A stretch of 64,000 bases of DNA. Origin: JACKOB01 sp024234575 (lineage in GTDB: Bacteria > Pseudomonadota > Gammaproteobacteria > Pseudomonadales > Oleiphilaceae). Below the pieces are notes generated by a model. That model did no database searches. It was not told where the DNA came from and saw only the letters and a list, made by a program, of their open reading frames with translations. Shown here piece after piece: positions 25,984-35,000 of this stretch. Every line of letters begins with the position of its first letter. The stretch's first letter is position 1. A program made the translations under genes and the position numbers. The DNA lies in NCBI GenBank assembly GCA_051208035.1, contig JBPJFZ010000009.1, forward strand, positions 1 through 64,000. The letters run 5' to 3'.

Positions 25984-26765
25984 TTACTCACTGCAGAAAT
26001 CGTCTGGCGCAACGCTACCCTGGCCGAGTTTCTTGCCGTAAGGCAATGTATTCTTTCGTCTGTGGCTTTGCTGTTATGTTGGTGTCATTGTCGTTGCAGG
26101 CAAAAGAGTCATTGAGCCTGGTGACCTTTTTAGAGCGCCCGCTGGTCGATCAACAAGGCTCAGATGTTCATGGTGTGTTGATCGATGTGGTGAAAGAGTT
26201 GATGCGGCGCAGTGGCATCGACTACACGCTAAATCTGGCACCACCTAAACGAGCGTTAGTGATCGCGCGAACCACATCCAAGCATTGTGTATTTCCCATC
26301 GAGCGTAGCCAGGAGCGAGAAGTTTTTTTTCAATGGATTACCCCCATTCTGATTTCTCGTCACGGCTTATATAGCCATCCGGACCGGGACATCCCCCTGA
26401 TGACGTTAAGCGATGCGCGTCCATACACGTTAGGAAGCTATCTTGGCAGCGGCGTAGGTGAGTATCTGGAGTCTTTTGGTTTTAACGTCGATTACGCCAG
26501 CAGAAACGATTTGAATGCAGGTAAGCTGGCGAAAAAACGCATTGATTTATGGGCTTCGGATACGATTTCGGCGAAATATCTGGCAAAAGAAGACCGCTTT
26601 AATTTAAAAGCGCCCGAGTTGGTTTTCTTTACGACTGTGCGCGCCATGGGCTGCAATTTAGACGTAGAACATCGCATGGTGGATACTATTCAGGATGTTC
26701 TCTTTGGCATGTATAAAGACAAAACGATTGCTAAAATTTACGAGCAATTTGATCAGAGCCCTTAA
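25974..26765 (+). CDS. family 3 type periplasmic solute-binding protein
   Basis: A 263-residue protein of the amino-acid-type (SBP_bac_3-like) binding fold. The start at 25974 overlaps the end of the previous gene (ATGGGACTGA), implying translational coupling; an ATG at 26046 gives a more usual signal peptide (MYSFVCGFAVMLVSLSLQAKES). Typical segments are GVLIDVVKELMRRSGI, the Arg-bearing FPIERSQERE, and the C-terminal VLFGMYKDKTIAKIYEQF. No transporter partner is present. Together with the large binding protein it makes a two-receptor unit of unknown ligand. Confidence 0.8.
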   Translation: MGLITHCRNRLAQRYPGRVSCRKAMYSFVCGFAVMLVSLSLQAKESLSLVTFLERPLVDQQGSDVHGVLIDVVKELMRRSGIDYTLNLAPPKRALVIARTTSKHCVFPIERSQEREVFFQWITPILISRHGLYSHPDRDIPLMTLSDARPYTLGSYLGSGVGEYLESFGFNVDYASRNDLNAGKLAKKRIDLWASDTISAKYLAKEDRFNLKAPELVFFTTVRAMGCNLDVEHRMVDTIQDVLFGMYKDKTIAKIYEQFDQSP

Positions 26766-26779
26766 AAGTGAAGGGCTCT
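26755..26779. terminator. hairpin at the end of the binding-protein operon
   Basis: AGAGCCCTT and AAGGGCTCT form a perfect 9-bp stem with a 7-base loop across the stop codon at 26763-26765. There is no clear U tract on either side; a weak terminator or mRNA end is likely. Confidence 0.45.
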
Positions 26780-26802
26780 GGGATGATATGAAATTCAGTG
26801 TG

Positions 26803-27384
26803 TTAAAGGGGCTTTTTCAAACTGAAGGCACCGCGTATATCACCTTCTTTAAAACCAACCGCCTGATCAGCAGGGTAGAGAGCATCGATCTGGGCTTTAA
26901 CCTCTGGGGCAATGGGTGCACCATGACATTTCAGGCACAGAGCCCCGGTAGGAATTGCCTGCATATAGCGATAAGTTGATTTGCCTTCCACCTCGACAAC
27001 TTCACCGTAATTAAGCGCGGCAATGCTGGTGCCTTTGGCTTTATCTACTTCAAACCGCTCTAAAACAGACTTTTCCCAAGCATCGGGAGTGTTATCAGGG
27101 TTTCTGGTTAGCAGTGAGGTTCGGCCTATTTGCCAGGTGTTTTCGTGGTTAAGGGCGGCGGCGATGGCGGGGGCCTGCAGGTTGCAGGTTTCTATGGCAG
27201 CCACCGGACCACCTGCCTTCATCGAGGTTTGTAGTGCGGTTTTAAGCTGGTTAGAGAAATCCCCTATCAGCTTTTTAGCCTCTTCGTTGTATTGGTCGTT
27301 GGCGTGCACCGGGTTAAAGGTGATTGCCAGAAAAGCCAAGGCCCCAACTGAGAAGTTTTTGATAGACAGAGATGTTGCTTTCAT
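26803..27384 (-). CDS. DUF3365 (Tll0287-like) periplasmic haem-binding protein
   Basis: A 193-residue secreted protein. The ATG at 27384 is preceded by AGGAGCACCTT, a better site than the in-frame start at 27414. The signal peptide ends near NPVHA-ND. The remainder matches DUF3365/Tll0287-like proteins: a helical first part (EEAKKLIGDFSNQLKTALQ), a conserved Cys (AIETCNLQAP), RTSLLTRNPDN, and a c-type haem motif CLKCHG near the C-terminus. It ends in GDIRGAFSL, typical of the family. Such proteins act as haem-based redox or sensory modules. It is convergent with the binding-protein operon and has no evident partner. Confidence 0.85.
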   Translation of the reverse strand: MKATSLSIKNFSVGALAFLAITFNPVHANDQYNEEAKKLIGDFSNQLKTALQTSMKAGGPVAAIETCNLQAPAIAAALNHENTWQIGRTSLLTRNPDNTPDAWEKSVLERFEVDKAKGTSIAALNYGEVVEVEGKSTYRYMQAIPTGALCLKCHGAPIAPEVKAQIDALYPADQAVGFKEGDIRGAFSLKKPL

Positions 27385-27537
27385 AAGGTGCTCCTGAGTG
27401 ACAGTTACAATCAATATATAACCATATATTAATATAGATATTTATAAGCAACTATGCGCCTATAGTCAAATGGCAAAGGTAGGTCAGTGCGGGTGAAGGT
27501 CGAATAAAAGATAATCGGACTTTATTAGTTTTTGCGG

Positions 27538-27744
27538 TTGACACTTGTGTGTTGTCAGCGCAATATTCTTGGCATGAATATGCTTATTACATTTTTAGTA
27601 AAACCTGTCGCACGTTGTTTGGCGCATGTCCGCACCCTTTCGGTGATGGCGTGGCGTCGACAGTGCTGTGCGCAGGTAAAAAAGTAGTTATATAAACTCT
27701 CTTCATTACCAAGGCCGCAGCGAAGTATCCAGCGGCCTTTTTTA
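27538..27744 (+). ncRNA. candidate small RNA or leader upstream of the EamA gene
   Basis: TTGACA (27538-27543) with AATATT 18 bases later could start a transcript near 27574 that ends at the terminator at 27711-27744. Within it, a 37-codon frame (27574-27687, MNMLITFLVKPVARC..., ending AWRRQCCAQVKK) has no ribosome-binding site. It could be a leader peptide with a Cys pair near its stop, or chance. Both a free small RNA and an attenuator of the transporter gene fit. Confidence 0.35.
27711..27744 (+). terminator. rho-independent terminator
   Basis: AAGGCCGC pairs perfectly with GCGGCCTT across a 13-base loop and is followed by a run of six T. No protein gene of normal size ends just before it, which points to a short transcript. 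Confidence 0.8.
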
Positions 27745-27817
27745 TTGGTTTCTCCTAAAAAAGCAGTTGGATTAGCTTCCTGCATCGTTAATCCATTGTC
27801 TAAAAAAGGAGATGACA

Positions 27818-28711
27818 ATGTCTGTTCCGGCTGCTTATGCCGCAGTAATCGCAATCTGGTCTATAACCCCGCTAGGGCTTGTGTGGAGCAACGAAAGCCT
27901 GTCGCCTATTGCGGCAGCTTGCCTTCGTATGAGCATAGCAGCAGCTCTGGGATGGCTATTTGTGAAAGTAGTCCGGATTGAACTTCCATGGCATGGGAAA
28001 GCGCTGCGGGTCTATGGGTTTTCTGTCATTGGTATTTTTTTGGGCATGTTGCTTAGCTATCTTGGCGCGAAATCCGTACCTTCTGGTCTGATCTCTGTGA
28101 TGTTTTCCCTATCGCCGGTGATCTCCGGGTTATTGGCGCATTTGCTGATTAATGACCGCACTTTAACACCCTTACGTGTTGTCGCCTTTGTGGTCGCAAT
28201 CGGCGGTATGGCGACGATATTTTTAGGGGGCTCGAATGGGTCAACTGGCACGACCGAGGGGCTGATTCTCGTCGTGTGTTCAGTACTGTTTTTCTGCCTG
28301 AGCGGTGTATTGGTAAAAGGCGAATCCTCAGAGCTGCACTTTATGTCGATTACCGTGGGTGCTCTTATCCTATCCGTGCCTTGCTATGTGCTGAGCTGGT
28401 TGGTTTTCGATGGCGAGATACCAGTACTTGACTGGAGTTCGAAGTCGCCATGGGCGGTGATATTTCTGGCAGTCTTTGGTTCGTTGATTGGTTTTGGCTC
28501 TTATTTTTATGTTTTGCAAAAGCTGCCACCTTCAACGGTAACCTTAGTGACCCTGGTAACGCCAATATTTGCCCTGATATTAGGCAGTACGCTGAATCAC
28601 GAAATATTGGATAGCCGTGTTTATTGGGGGTGTACGCTAGTTTTATCGGGCCTGGCTCTCTATATCTGGAGTGACAAAGTCACCCGTTTCTTCATGGCTA
28701 AAGCAGCCTGA
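27818..28711 (+). CDS. EamA/DMT-family transporter
   Basis: Inner-membrane carrier of 297 residues with ten predicted membrane segments in two EamA repeats (about 1-140 and 150-290). Each repeat has the typical pattern ending in a short helix (VPSGLISVMFSLSPVISGLLAHLL; LPPSTVTLVTLVTPIFALIL, both partial). An ATG at 27818 follows AAAAAAGGAG at correct spacing; the ATG six bases earlier is too close. Members export amino acids or metabolites or take up small solutes; the substrate is not evident. A terminator preceding the gene suggests possible attenuation. A clear terminator follows it. Confidence 0.88.
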   Translation: MSVPAAYAAVIAIWSITPLGLVWSNESLSPIAAACLRMSIAAALGWLFVKVVRIELPWHGKALRVYGFSVIGIFLGMLLSYLGAKSVPSGLISVMFSLSPVISGLLAHLLINDRTLTPLRVVAFVVAIGGMATIFLGGSNGSTGTTEGLILVVCSVLFFCLSGVLVKGESSELHFMSITVGALILSVPCYVLSWLVFDGEIPVLDWSSKSPWAVIFLAVFGSLIGFGSYFYVLQKLPPSTVTLVTLVTPIFALILGSTLNHEILDSRVYWGCTLVLSGLALYIWSDKVTRFFMAKAA

Positions 28712-28735
28712 CGACTTATTTTTACGAAGTCTGCC

Positions 28736-28781
28736 AGCCACTGATTCAGGCGTCAACGGTGTTTGAACTCAGTGGCTTTTT
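28736..28781 (+). terminator. terminator of the EamA gene
   Basis: AGCCACTGA and TCAGTGGCT form a perfect 9-bp stem with a 24-base loop, followed by T5 (28777-28781). Confidence 0.75.
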
Positions 28782-28965
28782 AATAGTGTGGTTTCATCTA
28801 AGGGAAGCTATCTTAATAGCAATCAAGTCCACCCTTTGCCACGATTTTGGTTGATATATAACTGGTCTCTTTCTAATCTGTAAGTGGGTATACACATGTA
28901 GTTTCCATGAATGTGTTGAGCAGTAAAAAATAAAAATGAAGGCCTATCAGCCAGGAGAAATACAT

Positions 28966-30006
28966 ATGAAATCTATTAATCAAATTTTGGTGGTATCAAC
29001 GCTGAGTTCACTGTTGGTACTGGGTGGTTGCGGGGGTTCGTCGAATTCCAGTAGCTCAGATAATGCAACCGGCGGTGCAGGCGCTGGAACTGGTACCGAC
29101 ACAGGAACGGGCACGGGCACCAATACGGGCTCTACGGAGATTAAAACGGTGCAGGCAACCGTGACTTCTTCAAATGCTAAAGATCTTGGTGTTGCGGCGG
29201 CTCGCGGAATTAAAAAAGCGGTCATTGATCAAACTACCGGTGGTGCAATTGGTGCGGAAGTGGGCTTGGTTGATGGGGCCTTAGCTGAAGTTGTGAATGT
29301 ACTGGTCAAAAATAATCAGCAAGTGGCGAGTGCTGTTGATATCTCATCTTACTTTTGCGAATCAGGTACCGCGGATTTAACAACCAGTCAGGATGGCTTG
29401 TCGACAACAACAACTTACAATCAATGCTCGTTTAGCGGGTTAACATTTGATGGTTCGTTTTCCACCAGCTCGTCTGCGGACTACCTGACCACATCTTATC
29501 AGTATAATAATTTCAAAGTGTCTTATGCGAATGGCGAATACTACTCGATGAGTGGTAGTGGCTCGACACAAATATCAGCTGATTATGATCGTTCCGTCAC
29601 TACATTTTCTGCCTTTACCTATACAGATTGGACTGGCGAGTCATACTCATTGTCGGACACAGTCATCACTTGTACAGGGCTGACTACAGAAAGCTCTGTT
29701 TGTAGCTACGACGCCGATTGGAGTGAAGGCGGCTCGTCCTATCGCATAGAAAGTGCGACTGTTTCAGGAGACTCTGGTTCTGGTTATGAAGTAAATGTAA
29801 AGGTTTACGATACGACTAATGGGTATGTTGAAGTAGATACTACCGTTAAAGTTACTTTTAATTGCAGTAATGGTAACCCGGGCTCTGGTACCGCTAACTT
29901 TATGGGCGCAGGTAGCTCGTCTGGTACCGTTAACTTTGACTCTTGTACCGGATTTACCGTTACAGTTGATGGTGTAGGTACGACTTATAACTGGAGTGAT
30001 ATCTAG
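28966..30006 (+). CDS. secreted lipoprotein, paralogue A
   Basis: A 346-residue lipoprotein. The ATG at 28966 has AGGAG upstream; the signal ends in the lipobox LVLGG-C. A Ser then Gly/Thr-rich linker (residues about 25-65, repeats of GTGT) tethers the rest to the membrane. The body is Ser/Thr/Tyr-rich with six conserved Cys and a repeated architecture shared with the next gene: AAARGIKKAVID, YFCESGTADL, a middle domain, then CSYDADWSEGGSSYR, NGYVEVDTTVKVTFNC and a closing TYNWSDI. I do not recognise the family. A role at the cell surface or outer membrane is inferred from the lipobox. Confidence 0.8.
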   Translation: MKSINQILVVSTLSSLLVLGGCGGSSNSSSSDNATGGAGAGTGTDTGTGTGTNTGSTEIKTVQATVTSSNAKDLGVAAARGIKKAVIDQTTGGAIGAEVGLVDGALAEVVNVLVKNNQQVASAVDISSYFCESGTADLTTSQDGLSTTTTYNQCSFSGLTFDGSFSTSSSADYLTTSYQYNNFKVSYANGEYYSMSGSGSTQISADYDRSVTTFSAFTYTDWTGESYSLSDTVITCTGLTTESSVCSYDADWSEGGSSYRIESATVSGDSGSGYEVNVKVYDTTNGYVEVDTTVKVTFNCSNGNPGSGTANFMGAGSSSGTVNFDSCTGFTVTVDGVGTTYNWSDI

Positions 30007-30022
30007 CTATATAAGCTAAAAA

Positions 30023-30064
30023 GGGCTGCCTTATTTTGGAAACAAACTGAGATAAGGTAGCCCC
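30023..30064 (+). terminator. terminator between the paralogous lipoprotein genes
   Basis: GGGCTGCCTTAT pairs with ATAAGGTAGCCC (one G-U pair). The tail (CGCTTTA) is poor in U, so read-through into the second lipoprotein gene is possible. Confidence 0.5.
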
Positions 30065-30255
30065 GCTTTAATTCAATAGTATTAAGTAAATCGTACGACC
30101 GATTACCACCTTTCCATTGATTAATCCGCCTTTACTTCCTAGTCTTAACGTTATCGCAATGGTCGCCGAGTTTGTTCGCAGATAACCGGATTGATCGAGA
30201 TCTGAAAAGCATAAAATTAGGCCGTGGTGAGAAGCGCCCAAAAGGAGAGAAGATT

Positions 30256-31110
30256 ATGAACGTATTAAAACATTCCGTGCTGGCAGTGATGACAGGCTCA
30301 GCTTTATTTCTTGCGGGTTGTGGTGGTTCAGATTCTGATGGTGCTGCAAAGGACCCAAACGCCAGTAGTTTTGGCTCGGGCTCTGACAGAGTAAAATCAC
30401 CGGTTATTACGACTCAGGCGGTGGTAACTGTCGACAATGCTTCCGAGCTAGCCGTTGCGGCAGCACGCGGTATCAAAAAGGTTGTTCTGGATGACCTGAA
30501 TCAGAAGAAAATTCCTTTTGCGCAATCGACTGCCACGGGGATCACTTTAAATTATTGTGAAACCGGGTCAGCTGAGCTTATTGCAAGTGCTGATAACTCG
30601 ATACTCCAACAGGTGCTTTCACTCAATAGCTGTGTTGTAGAAGGCGTTAATGCACAGGGGGATGTGCTGCTTACATCGTCGCCAGACTTTACCTCGATGA
30701 ATTTTTATTTTTTTGAAACCAGCCTCACTGATGCATCAGGTGAAGTCTATGTGTTAACCGGTACTGATATTACCTGTAATGGTGTTAATACGCAGACGCC
30801 ATCCTGTGCTTTTGGCGCAGACTGGAGCGAGGGAGGGGAGTCTTATCGTACTGAAAATGGCAGCCTAAGTGGCAGCCTGGCGGCAGGGTTTAATGTATCC
30901 GTTAGAGTTTTCGATACTAAAAATGGTTATGTCGACGTGCAAACCAATACCGCTGTGACTTTTAATTGTTCTAATCTGAATCCCGGTAGCGGCGGTGCTT
31001 CCTTTACCGGCGCCAATAATACCTCTGGGCTAGTTAGCTTTGATTCTTGTGATAGCCTGACGGTAACCCTCAATGGGGTTGCGACCTCTTACAACTGGGC
31101 AGATTTATAG
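30256..31110 (+). CDS. secreted lipoprotein, paralogue B
   Basis: A 284-residue lipoprotein starting at ATG 30256 after AAAGGAGAG, with lipobox LFLAG-C. It repeats the plan of the preceding gene with a shorter linker and a shorter middle: AAARGIKKVVLDD, NYCETGSAEL, CAFGADWSEGGESYR, NGYVDVQ, VTFNCSNLNPGSG and a final SYNWADL. This indicates tandem duplication followed by divergence. The cysteines at matching places suggest the same disulphides. A beta-barrel gene follows after eight bases, so lipoprotein B and the barrel are probably made from one mRNA and may form a pair in the outer membrane. Confidence 0.8.
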   Translation: MNVLKHSVLAVMTGSALFLAGCGGSDSDGAAKDPNASSFGSGSDRVKSPVITTQAVVTVDNASELAVAAARGIKKVVLDDLNQKKIPFAQSTATGITLNYCETGSAELIASADNSILQQVLSLNSCVVEGVNAQGDVLLTSSPDFTSMNFYFFETSLTDASGEVYVLTGTDITCNGVNTQTPSCAFGADWSEGGESYRTENGSLSGSLAAGFNVSVRVFDTKNGYVDVQTNTAVTFNCSNLNPGSGGASFTGANNTSGLVSFDSCDSLTVTLNGVATSYNWADL

Positions 31111-31118
31111 CTGCCAGG

Positions 31119-32024
31119 TTGAAGGCGAAAGTTATTAACCCGGTTTTTCCTGCTCCAATGACGAGCCTGCGATTTGAACAGCCTAACCAAAGCCTGCGTC
31201 CAATTGGTCGCGGGCTTTGTGGCTTCGTTTTCATTGCCGCGCTACCGGCAAGTGCAGGAGTCTCTGCCAGCGAAGTTTCTCTTTCTGTCGATAGCTATTA
31301 TCGGCACTTTCTTTATCGTGAATATTCAACGGATGACCGTAAACTTAACCAGGAGAAAGGCTGGTTGCCTGGGTTGGGGTTAACCGCTGGCTATGCGGTT
31401 AATGATTACCTTAAGCTGTCTTTGCGGGCAGATCTTAGCAGCGGCATGATTGACTATCTGGGCCAAACCAATTTTGGCGTTGGTTTATCAACACAAACCG
31501 ATGAGAGGCTGGCGCGCTATGCCACGGTTGCCGAGGTAAATTTGTCTAAATGGCTCCATCTGTCAACGCCCCTTTGGTGGCAGAGTCAGTTAGGCTGGAA
31601 TGAGTGGGACCGGGACATTCAGGCAAAAGGGATAGTGCAGGGGCTCTACGAAGAGTACCAATGGGGACAAGCGAGCACCGGGCTGAAATGGGAGTTTCTG
31701 TCACGATCAAACTGGACATTATTTGCTGCGGCACACCTAAGCTATGTGATTAAGCCTGAAATTATGGTCGATTTACGCCCGCAAGGTTACTCCGAGGTAT
31801 TTCTTGATCTGGAAGAAAAGCCTGGTTGGCTGGCATCTTTAGGGGGGGTATACCATTTGTCGCAAACCCTGCACGTTAGCGCCGCTGTTGACTACGAATC
31901 CTGGGGGTTTGGTGCCAGTGACCTGGTCGTTGTTTCTGGTAAATTTGCCAATGCGCGTGTACGAGAGCCAGACAGCGAAAGCCAGTTGCTGTCGGTAAGT
32001 TTATCCCTTAATAAATTGTTTTAG
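31119..32024 (+). CDS. outer-membrane beta-barrel protein paired with the lipoproteins
   Basis: A protein of up to 301 residues whose sequence alternates hydrophobic and polar residues in strand-like runs (SLSVDSYYRHFLYREYS, LSLRADLSSGMIDYLG, WTLFAAAHLSYVIKPEI) and ends in LSLNKLF, the C-terminal Phe signature of outer-membrane barrels. The start is unclear: TTG 31119 or ATG 31158, the latter giving a signal peptide ending at PASAGVSA. The gene begins eight bases after lipoprotein B and ends in a four-base overlap with the convergent GGDEF-EAL gene. The family is not recognised; omptin-like or OprF-like assignments were considered but have no specific support. Confidence 0.65.
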   Translation: MKAKVINPVFPAPMTSLRFEQPNQSLRPIGRGLCGFVFIAALPASAGVSASEVSLSVDSYYRHFLYREYSTDDRKLNQEKGWLPGLGLTAGYAVNDYLKLSLRADLSSGMIDYLGQTNFGVGLSTQTDERLARYATVAEVNLSKWLHLSTPLWWQSQLGWNEWDRDIQAKGIVQGLYEEYQWGQASTGLKWEFLSRSNWTLFAAAHLSYVIKPEIMVDLRPQGYSEVFLDLEEKPGWLASLGGVYHLSQTLHVSAAVDYESWGFGASDLVVVSGKFANARVREPDSESQLLSVSLSLNKLF

Positions 32025-35000
32025 GCTTCTGGTGACGTGGGCTCATGCTCGACCATAAGTTTTTCAAAGTCAGCCACTGACAGTGGCTTGCTGAAGTAAT
32101 ATCCCTGAAAGTACTTACATCCCTCTTTCTTAAGAAAATCAATATGCTGTGCCGACTCCACACCCTCGGCTACCGCCTCCATGCCAAGTCCGTGTGCCAT
32201 CGCAAGCACCGTACGTACGATTGATGCATCGTTTGGATCGACGGCAAGATCCCGAACAAAAGCCTGGTCGACTTTTAATATATCTACCGGCAGTTGCTTC
32301 AGGTAGGCGAGCGAAGAGTAGCCCGTACCAAAGTCATCAACGGCGAAGCGGAACCCCCGCTTTTTCAGTTCGATCATTTTTGTTTTGGATTTTTCAACAT
32401 TGTTCATAAACACCCCTTCGGTGAGCTCAAGCTCTATCCAGCCAGGGTTGATGTTTGCGGCGTCGACGATCTGGTTGACCTGATCGACGAACCCCGGCTG
32501 GGTAAACTGGTGGGGGCTGACGTTAATCGCCATGTATTTTAGTGACTCGAACATCGCCACGGTTTTCCAGTGCGCCATTTGTCGACAGGCTGTCTCCATG
32601 ACCCAGGGGCCAAGGCTTAAAATCAGGCCACACTCCTCAGCGATCGGGATAAACTCCGCCGGGGAGATGCTCTCGCCTTTATGATTCCAGCGTACCAAAG
32701 CCTCTACGCCAACAATTTTATCCGATGTCAGGCTCACCTTAGGTTGATAGAAAAGGGTTAGCTCATTTTCTGCAATGGCGGTGCGCAAGCCGTTTTCAAT
32801 ATACAGACGGCGTTTAATGGCGGTCGCCAACTCCTGACGATAAAAGTGGAGCGTATTGCGGCCATCTTTCTTCGCCTGGTACATGGCGGTATCGGCGTGT
32901 TGAAGCACTTCTTTTACCGATTTACCGTCTTCGGGGAAAACAACAATACCGATACTGGAGCCGCTGACGAGTGTTTGACCAAAAAACTCAAAGGGCTCTT
33001 TAAAGGCCTCAAGAACATTCTCTGCAACCTTGCGTGCACGTTTGTAGACGGATTCGATACTTTCCGCAGGGTTACCAAGCAGGATAACGAACTCATCGCC
33101 TCCCAGGCGCACCAGAAAGTCTTCGTCTCGAACGCTGTTTTTCAAGCGTGTGGCAACCTGCTGCAACATTTGGTCACCCACCAGGTGACCCATGGAATCA
33201 TTCACCATTTTAAAGTGATCAATGTCCAGAAACAGGAGCGCCGTGTTCTGGTTGGATCGCTTTAGTTGTGACAGTAAGAAAAACAGCTCTTCTTGCAGAT
33301 AAGCACGATTAGGCAGACCGGTGAGGCTGTCATGATAGGCAAGGTGATGTATCTTGGCCTCATTGGATTTTCGTTCGGTAATGTCGCTGTGGGTGCCAAT
33401 CATGCGTTTCGGTTTGCCGTCACTTGTCCACTCAATCACCTTGCCTCGATCGAGGACCCATTTGTAATGCCCATCCTTACAGAGCAGGCGGTGCTCGCTC
33501 TGGTAAAATGGGGACTCATTGGCCAGATGGATGTTTACCGCCCGGTTCGCGTCTTCAGCATCATCTGGGTGAACGCGGCTGGTCCATTCATCAACCTGGT
33601 GCGAGATCTCATCAGGCTGGTAGCCTAAAATACTGGCCCATTGGGGAGAGAAAAATGCTTCGTCGGTTTCGATATTCCAATCCCATACACCATTGCCACT
33701 GCCGTCGAGTGCAAACTGCCAGCGAGCCTCACTTTCTTGCAATGCCTCTTCAGTGCGTTTCATTTCGGTAATGTCGGTCACCGCGCCAATGGTGCCGGTA
33801 AATTGCTTGACTCCATTGACTTGAAAGACTTCTTCACACACAACAAATAGCTCTTTACCATCGGCGCGAACACAGCGTAGCTGCTGTTTAATGACATGTT
33901 CAACGTCATCCCGAGCCTTCATATATTTCTGTCGATCTTCCGGGTGCAAAAAGTTTTCCAGGCGATTGCCAAGTAAACGATCTTCTGTCACGCCCAGAAT
34001 GTCGCACAGACGTTTATTTACGTATTGAATGGTACCGCTGGTATCCGCATGAAAGACGCCAACGGGAGAAAGGCTGGTGAGCAGATTAAATCTTTCTTCC
34101 CGCTCGTTAATGCCGGCCACCAGTTTAAGACAGCTTGATATGAGCCACTCGATAAGTGACACGGTGCGAATATTTTCCTGAAACTGCAGCTTGAGGTCTT
34201 TTAGTTTAGCCAGACTGCGGGTTAGCCCCTTGAGGTTTGCCTGGGACTGCAAATTGTTACCCAGCACCTGATGGCGGTCATCGCCTGCGATCATCGTAAC
34301 TTCAGTGATTTGGTCAAACTCGTCCCGCAGCCGAAAGAGGCTGCTAAACACGCTCTGGATACGGGTATTGACAAAAAACAGCGACAACAAAAACAAAATA
34401 ACCAGCAGGACCAATGTAAAAGAAATGGATGATACGTCTTCGTACACTGTGATGCGTATGGGGTTCATGCTAGGCAGCGTTTCCACATTAGCGTATAGCA
34501 AACGGCCACTATCGACGACGATGCCAGAGCTGGCATGGTAAGCGCTACCGATTTTTGCTGCTGAGCCATACGATCCGGGGCGATTTAATTTGGGCGTGTA
34601 AATGATGTTGCCGGTGGCATCAGTCATCAGTATGTCGGGGGCATCCACGCCGCTGTAGAGGCGACCAAAATGTTGCATGCTGACCACTTTGAAGTGATCG
34701 TCCTCGATAAATACCAGGTGTGGCGCGAGCGTCTTCTCAACCAGGTCAGGGTAAAAAAACAGAAAGTAGGGAAGCTTGGTTTTACTCCCGGCAGATACAT
34801 CTCTTGGCAGACTGGTAAGGGTTGTAAATAATGGTGTTGCGCTGAGGTTAACACCTTCGAGCCAGCTGGGTGAGCCTTTGCTAATAATCCCTGAACGGGT
34901 GATAGTAAAACGAGAATAGCCAAGCGTACCTAAATCGTAGGGTGCATCAATAAGCTCGGTGGCGTTTTGCATCATACGGTTGATATTTTTAAGCTCCAGC

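Larger units (their letters stand above)
27385..27817. other. intergenic region with a possible small transcript
   Basis: About 430 bases with no confident protein gene. The left part is AT-rich and should carry the promoter of the DUF3365 gene (leftwards). The right part carries a TTGACA box, a short open frame, a strong terminator and, before the EamA start, a small GGATTA/TAATCC hairpin at 27769-27794. A minus-strand frame over 27555-27854 is not believed because the terminator runs through it. Confidence 0.5.

Noticed and set aside
27555..27854. Minus-strand frame of 99 codons
   Set aside because: It runs through a strong terminator and the EamA ribosome site and shows no family features.
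32021..32024. Four-base tail overlaps of convergent genes (also at 52459-52462)
   Set aside because: Such stop-codon overlaps are common in compact genomes and need no special explanation.
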